In this document: positions 5,854 to 8,384 of the stretch, piece by piece
Layout of the letters: every line of letters starts with the position of its first letter
Numbering within the stretch: position 1 is the stretch's first letter
Assembly (NCBI GenBank): GCA_009778835.1
Contig: WRFK01000060.1
Span: 1-8,384 of the forward strand
Reading direction: 5' to 3'
DNA: 8,384 nucleotides
Source: Spirochaetaceae bacterium
GTDB taxonomy: Bacteria; Spirochaetota; Spirochaetia; CADAEX01
Made by a program: the position numbers and the translations under genes
The notes under the pieces: generated by a model
What the model was told of the DNA's origin: nothing
What the model saw: the letters and a program-made list of their open reading frames with translations, nothing else
The model's database searches: none

Positions 5854-7257
5854 ATGGCAAAAAAAAATAAATTAATTGATGCACTGCTTAAACTAAACCT
5901 GTTTTACTACTCAGGAAAAACCTGTTTTATTGACAGCGAAACAAAAGCTCCGTTTTTTTTTGATATAAACTCGATCAACTCTTTCCCTTTTTATAAGCCT
6001 CTTTTTCTTGATTCCCTTGTTTCTTTAATAAAAAAAATATCCGGCTATAAAGGCAAAAAAAATAAAGAACTGCTGCTTGCCGCAGTAGGTCATTCCGGTA
6101 TCCCTTTTACAGCCCTTGCTGCAAATAAGCTTTCCCTTCCAATGATATATATAAGAGATTCATCAAAAAAGCATGGGAAAAAAAATATGATCGAAGGTTC
6201 TGTAAAAGAGGGGATAACAACAATATTATTTACAGAGACCCTTTCATCAAAAGCTAAAATAGAAAATGGTGTAAAAGCTCTTAATGAAAAAAAGAGCAAC
6301 ATAAAAGCCATTATTACAATTTTTGATATGCTTGATGTTTCTGAAATAAAAACTGATGAAGATATTATTCCTGTCTATTCTCTCATAAGCCTGGCAAGTT
6401 TTATAGAATATGCAGAAAAGAATAAAATTATAAATAAAAAAATTATTGAAGCAATGGCTAAATGGAGCAAAAACTGTAGTGGCAGCTTATCTCCTGCGCC
6501 TTGTAGCGATGCCTCTGTTGCTGCAGAGGATGCTTCGCAAACCTCCTTGCATAAGTCCGGAGCAGGCAAAACCACTTGCGTGTCGAGCAAGGAGTCATGC
6601 GAAGCATCGGACAATGCGCAAAAAGCTGCCAAAACACTTCTTGATATAAAAGCCATAACGCTTTCCTTAAAAGAACCATTTCGCTATGCATCTGGAATTT
6701 TAAGCCCTATCTATTGCGATAACAGACTTCTTGTTTCAAATCCCAAAAAATGGAATATCATAATCGATATTATGGAGCAGATAATTAAAACAGAAATAGG
6801 AATCCAAAATATAGAAGTTATTGCTGGTACATCCACTGCAGGAATTCCCCATGCTGCGCTCCTTGCCGAAAGGTTTTCTCTTCCAATGATATATGTAAAA
6901 TCAGAAAAAGGGGAAATTCAAAAGAAATCAAATATCGAAGGCTCTCTGTTCTATGGTAAAAAAGTCCTGGTTATCGAAGATCTTGTAAGCACAGGAAAAA
7001 GTTCTATAGAATCTGTAAAAATATTAAGAGAACATGGAGCGATAGTTGACTATTGTGTTGCTATTTTTACATATCAGATGGAGTCTGCTGAAAAAACCTT
7101 TGCCGAAGAAAAATGCAGTTTGATTACTGCTTCGAATTTTAAAACTCTTATAAAAACTGCTGTAGCCAAAAAATATATTACAGATGAAGAAGCAGAAAAA
7201 GCAGTAAACTGGAACAGCGATCCAACAGACTGGGGTAAAAAATATGGATATGAATAA
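5854..7257 (+). CDS. pyrE: Tandem-domain orotate phosphoribosyltransferase
   Basis: OPRT joins orotate and PRPP to give OMP. Usual enzymes are about 180-230 aa homodimers; this frame is 467 aa with two OPRT domains. The C-terminal copy (about 258-467) keeps the substrate segment RYASGILSPIYCDNR (277-291), STAGIPHAALLAE (327-339), the PRPP motif VIEDLVSTGKSS (373-384) and the usual W-DP-W ending. Its catalytic loop (347-363) has lost the family Lys and His (Gly353, Ile355). The N-terminal copy (about 5-205) keeps a canonical loop, YIRDSSKKHGKKNMIEG (99-115; Arg101, Lys105, His107), but its PRPP motif is destroyed (LFTETLSSKAK, 125-135) and the orotate site is altered (Glu29 for Gly281, Asn39 for Arg291). 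From residue 76 to about 140 the copies align without gaps at an offset of 248, with 18 of 35 identities between 82-116 and 330-364. A Ser/Ala/Cys-rich linker (about 206-257) joins them. pyrF overlaps the end by 14 bases. Confidence 0.88.
   Translation: MAKKNKLIDALLKLNLFYYSGKTCFIDSETKAPFFFDINSINSFPFYKPLFLDSLVSLIKKISGYKGKKNKELLLAAVGHSGIPFTALAANKLSLPMIYIRDSSKKHGKKNMIEGSVKEGITTILFTETLSSKAKIENGVKALNEKKSNIKAIITIFDMLDVSEIKTDEDIIPVYSLISLASFIEYAEKNKIINKKIIEAMAKWSKNCSGSLSPAPCSDASVAAEDASQTSLHKSGAGKTTCVSSKESCEASDNAQKAAKTLLDIKAITLSLKEPFRYASGILSPIYCDNRLLVSNPKKWNIIIDIMEQIIKTEIGIQNIEVIAGTSTAGIPHAALLAERFSLPMIYVKSEKGEIQKKSNIEGSLFYGKKVLVIEDLVSTGKSSIESVKILREHGAIVDYCVAIFTYQMESAEKTFAEEKCSLITASNFKTLIKTAVAKKYITDEEAEKAVNWNSDPTDWGKKYGYE
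6529..6608. repeat. Large imperfect palindrome inside the pyrE linker
   Basis: GATGCTTCGCA (6529-6539) pairs perfectly with TGCGAAGCATC (6598-6608), and CTCCTTGC (6543-6550) with GCAAGGAG (6587-6594), separated by a 3-by-3 mismatch. That makes 19 of 22 positions paired around a 36-base loop. The palindrome lies in a GC-rich block (67 of 120 bases for 6481-6600, against 20 of 60 for 6361-6420) that encodes the inter-domain linker in frame. A separate 6-bp stem (CCTCTG 6512-6517, CAGAGG 6524-6529) precedes it. The form resembles palindromic elements that insert in frame into genes, such as those known from Rickettsia, but no family is recognised. Confidence 0.75.
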
Positions 7258-8248
7258 GTCCTGCTCCCCGGAAATCGGGCAAGAAAATTTTGCAGACAGA
7301 CTTAATAATTTGATCGACGAAAAAAAGAATCCCTCAATAATTGGGCTTGACCCGGCAATAGAAAATCTCCCTTCATGCATAATCGAAAAATATAAACTTT
7401 CTGACAAGCCCGACACTTCGTGTTGCTCTATGGAAAAGATTTTTCATGCTGCGGCAGAAGCAGTGTTTGAATTTAATAAAAATATAATAGACGCGACATG
7501 CGATATTGTGCCTGCTGTAAAACTACAGATAGCCTACTATGAAGAACTTGGCGCAGAAGGTATTGCTGCGTTTAAGGAAACTGCTTCTTATGCAAAATCA
7601 AAAGGGCTTATTGTTATAGGAGATGTAAAACGCAACGACATTGGAAATACCTGTAAAGCTTATTCAAATGCATATATTGGCAGAACAGATATATTTGGAA
7701 TAAAAACACCTCTCTTTGATCTTGATGCAGTAACTGTAAACAGTTATTTGGGCTACGAAGGGGTTGCTCCGTTTATAGACGACTGTGCCAAATACGCAAA
7801 AGGTATTTTTATTCTTGTTAAAACATCAAATCCAGGATCAGAAGATTTTCAGGGACTTACAACAGAAAAAGGGAAAAACTATTTTGTAATGGGACAGCTT
7901 GTTGCAGAGTGGGGAAAAGAACTTACAGGTAAAAGCAAATACAGCAGCGTAGGCGCTGTTGTTGGAGCAACATACCCGGAGGAAGCTGCAATTTTAAGGC
8001 AAAACATGAAAGAGGCCATTTTTCTGGTTCCGGGATATGGAGCGCAGGGAGGCACAGCAGATGATGTTGCGGAATGTTTTAATCCTGATGGGCTTGGGGC
8101 TTTGATCAATTCTTCGAGAGGAATAATTTTTGCATATAAAAAATATAAAGATGAAAAAAATTACAGCAAATATGCAAGAGAAGAATCGCTTATCATGAAA
8201 GATAGTATTTCAAAAGCATTGATAAAAAAAGGAATATACAGATGGTAA
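7244..8248 (+). CDS. pyrF: Orotidine 5'-phosphate decarboxylase (type 2)
   Basis: A 334-aa enzyme that decarboxylates OMP to UMP, the last step of de novo pyrimidine synthesis, in the cytoplasm. Conserved parts in order are FADRLNNLI (16-24), SIIGLDPAIENLP (31-43), FEFNKNIIDATCDIVPAVK (75-93), the catalytic tetrad region DVKRNDIGNT (127-136, Asp127/Lys129/Asp132), DAVTVNSYLGYEGVAPF (161-177), LVKTSNPGS (191-199), VGAVVGATYPEE (236-247), the phosphate loop LVPGYGAQGG (261-270) and INSSRGI (288-294). The KRND form and overall length match the type 2 enzymes of clostridia and similar bacteria. The start at 7244 overlaps pyrE by 14 bases and has TGGGG 8 bases upstream; the ATG at 7250 is an alternative. 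The overlap implies translational coupling with pyrE. A roughly 20-residue segment before FEFNK (about 50-70) is variable in the family. Confidence 0.93.
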   Translation: MDMNKSCSPEIGQENFADRLNNLIDEKKNPSIIGLDPAIENLPSCIIEKYKLSDKPDTSCCSMEKIFHAAAEAVFEFNKNIIDATCDIVPAVKLQIAYYEELGAEGIAAFKETASYAKSKGLIVIGDVKRNDIGNTCKAYSNAYIGRTDIFGIKTPLFDLDAVTVNSYLGYEGVAPFIDDCAKYAKGIFILVKTSNPGSEDFQGLTTEKGKNYFVMGQLVAEWGKELTGKSKYSSVGAVVGATYPEEAAILRQNMKEAIFLVPGYGAQGGTADDVAECFNPDGLGALINSSRGIIFAYKKYKDEKNYSKYAREESLIMKDSISKALIKKGIYRW

Positions 8249-8384
8249 AAGAAGACAAACCCAACTCAAAGCGGGCAATAATCACAGTACTTGGAGCAGA
8301 CAGGGTAGGCATTATTGCAGGAGTAACAACTGTTCTTGCAAAACTTGGAATTAATATTCTTGATATATCGCAGACAATAATGAG
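8242..8384 (+). CDS. ACT-domain protein, N-terminal part (partial)
   Basis: Runs off the right edge after 47 codons. The sequence MVKEDKPNSKRAIITVLGAD followed by RVGIIAGVTTVLAKLGINIL and DISQTIM is the first half of an ACT domain of the UPF0237 kind: strand, D-RVGI turn, helix with LA, then NI-DISQTIM. Such proteins are small (about 90 aa) and are thought to bind amino acids or similar ligands as regulators; the ligand is unknown. The ATG overlaps the pyrF stop by 7 bases (8242-8248) and has AAGGA about 7 bases upstream, so it is probably the third gene of the pyr transcript. Confidence 0.87.
   Translation, partial: MVKEDKPNSKRAIITVLGADRVGIIAGVTTVLAKLGINILDISQTIM

Noticed and set aside
6529..6608. 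The linker palindrome as a transcription terminator splitting pyrE into two genes.
   Set aside because: There is no T-tract after it, the reading frame continues without a stop, and there is no in-frame ATG between residues 201 and 307 that could start an intact C-terminal OPRT.
6375..6656. A 93-aa minus-strand frame and other frames across the pyrE linker.
   Set aside because: They arise because the GC-rich palindromic block has few stops in any frame. They have no ribosome binding site or recognisable domain, and the plus-strand frame continues through both OPRT halves.
7024..7416. A 130-aa minus-strand frame across the pyrE/pyrF junction.
   Set aside because: It is antisense to two clearly conserved genes, rich in Phe/Ser as expected for the complement of Lys-rich AT-rich coding, and has no family features.

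Overview
The window reads as AT-rich chromosomal DNA of a free-living or host-associated bacterium. Most genes have roughly 30-38% G+C in the stretches I counted by eye. It is densely coded with ordinary housekeeping genes and no phage or transposase gene. The lineage is uncertain. The small secreted protein at 5174-5539, the LEA-type lipoprotein and the clostridial-style PyrF together suggest a spirochaete (Treponema-like) to me, but that is an impression from memory, not a search result.

Left part (1-3945). The 3' end of a prolyl-tRNA synthetase gene (proS) enters on the + strand. It runs convergently into a minus-strand series read from 3795 down to 297. This series is a YjbQ/UPF0047 protein, a TrmH/TrmJ-family RNA methyltransferase 9 bases behind it, a class V cysteine desulfurase, and a lipoprotein with two LEA14/WHy-like domains. 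yjbQ is divergent from an aminotransferase gene. The spacer between them carries three exactly phased 10-bp repeats that overlap a TATAAT box.

Middle (3946-5853). A fold-type I PLP aminotransferase on + converges with a small secreted protein of unknown function on -. The small gene is a self-contained unit: a near-consensus promoter, a good ribosome binding site, a signal peptide and a hairpin terminator. The 314-base spacer that follows carries a candidate promoter for the pyr genes and a GC-rich (about 56%) segment with two perfect hairpins.

Right part (5854-8384). This is a pyrimidine cluster: an unusual double-length orotate phosphoribosyltransferase (pyrE, 467 aa), then OMP decarboxylase (pyrF, overlapping by 14 bases), then the start of an ACT-domain regulatory protein (overlapping pyrF by 7 bases). 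PyrE and PyrF carry out the last two steps of UMP synthesis.

The main discovery candidate is pyrE. It encodes two OPRT domains in tandem with complementary damage. The N-terminal copy keeps the canonical catalytic loop (R..KKHG) but has lost the PRPP-binding motif. The C-terminal copy keeps the PRPP motif (VIEDLVSTG) but has lost the loop's Lys and His. OPRT dimers share these two elements across the subunit interface, so the fused protein should form a pseudo-dimer with a single composite active site. The linker between the two halves is encoded by a GC-rich in-frame segment containing a large imperfect palindrome. It looks like a small palindromic element inserted into a coding sequence.
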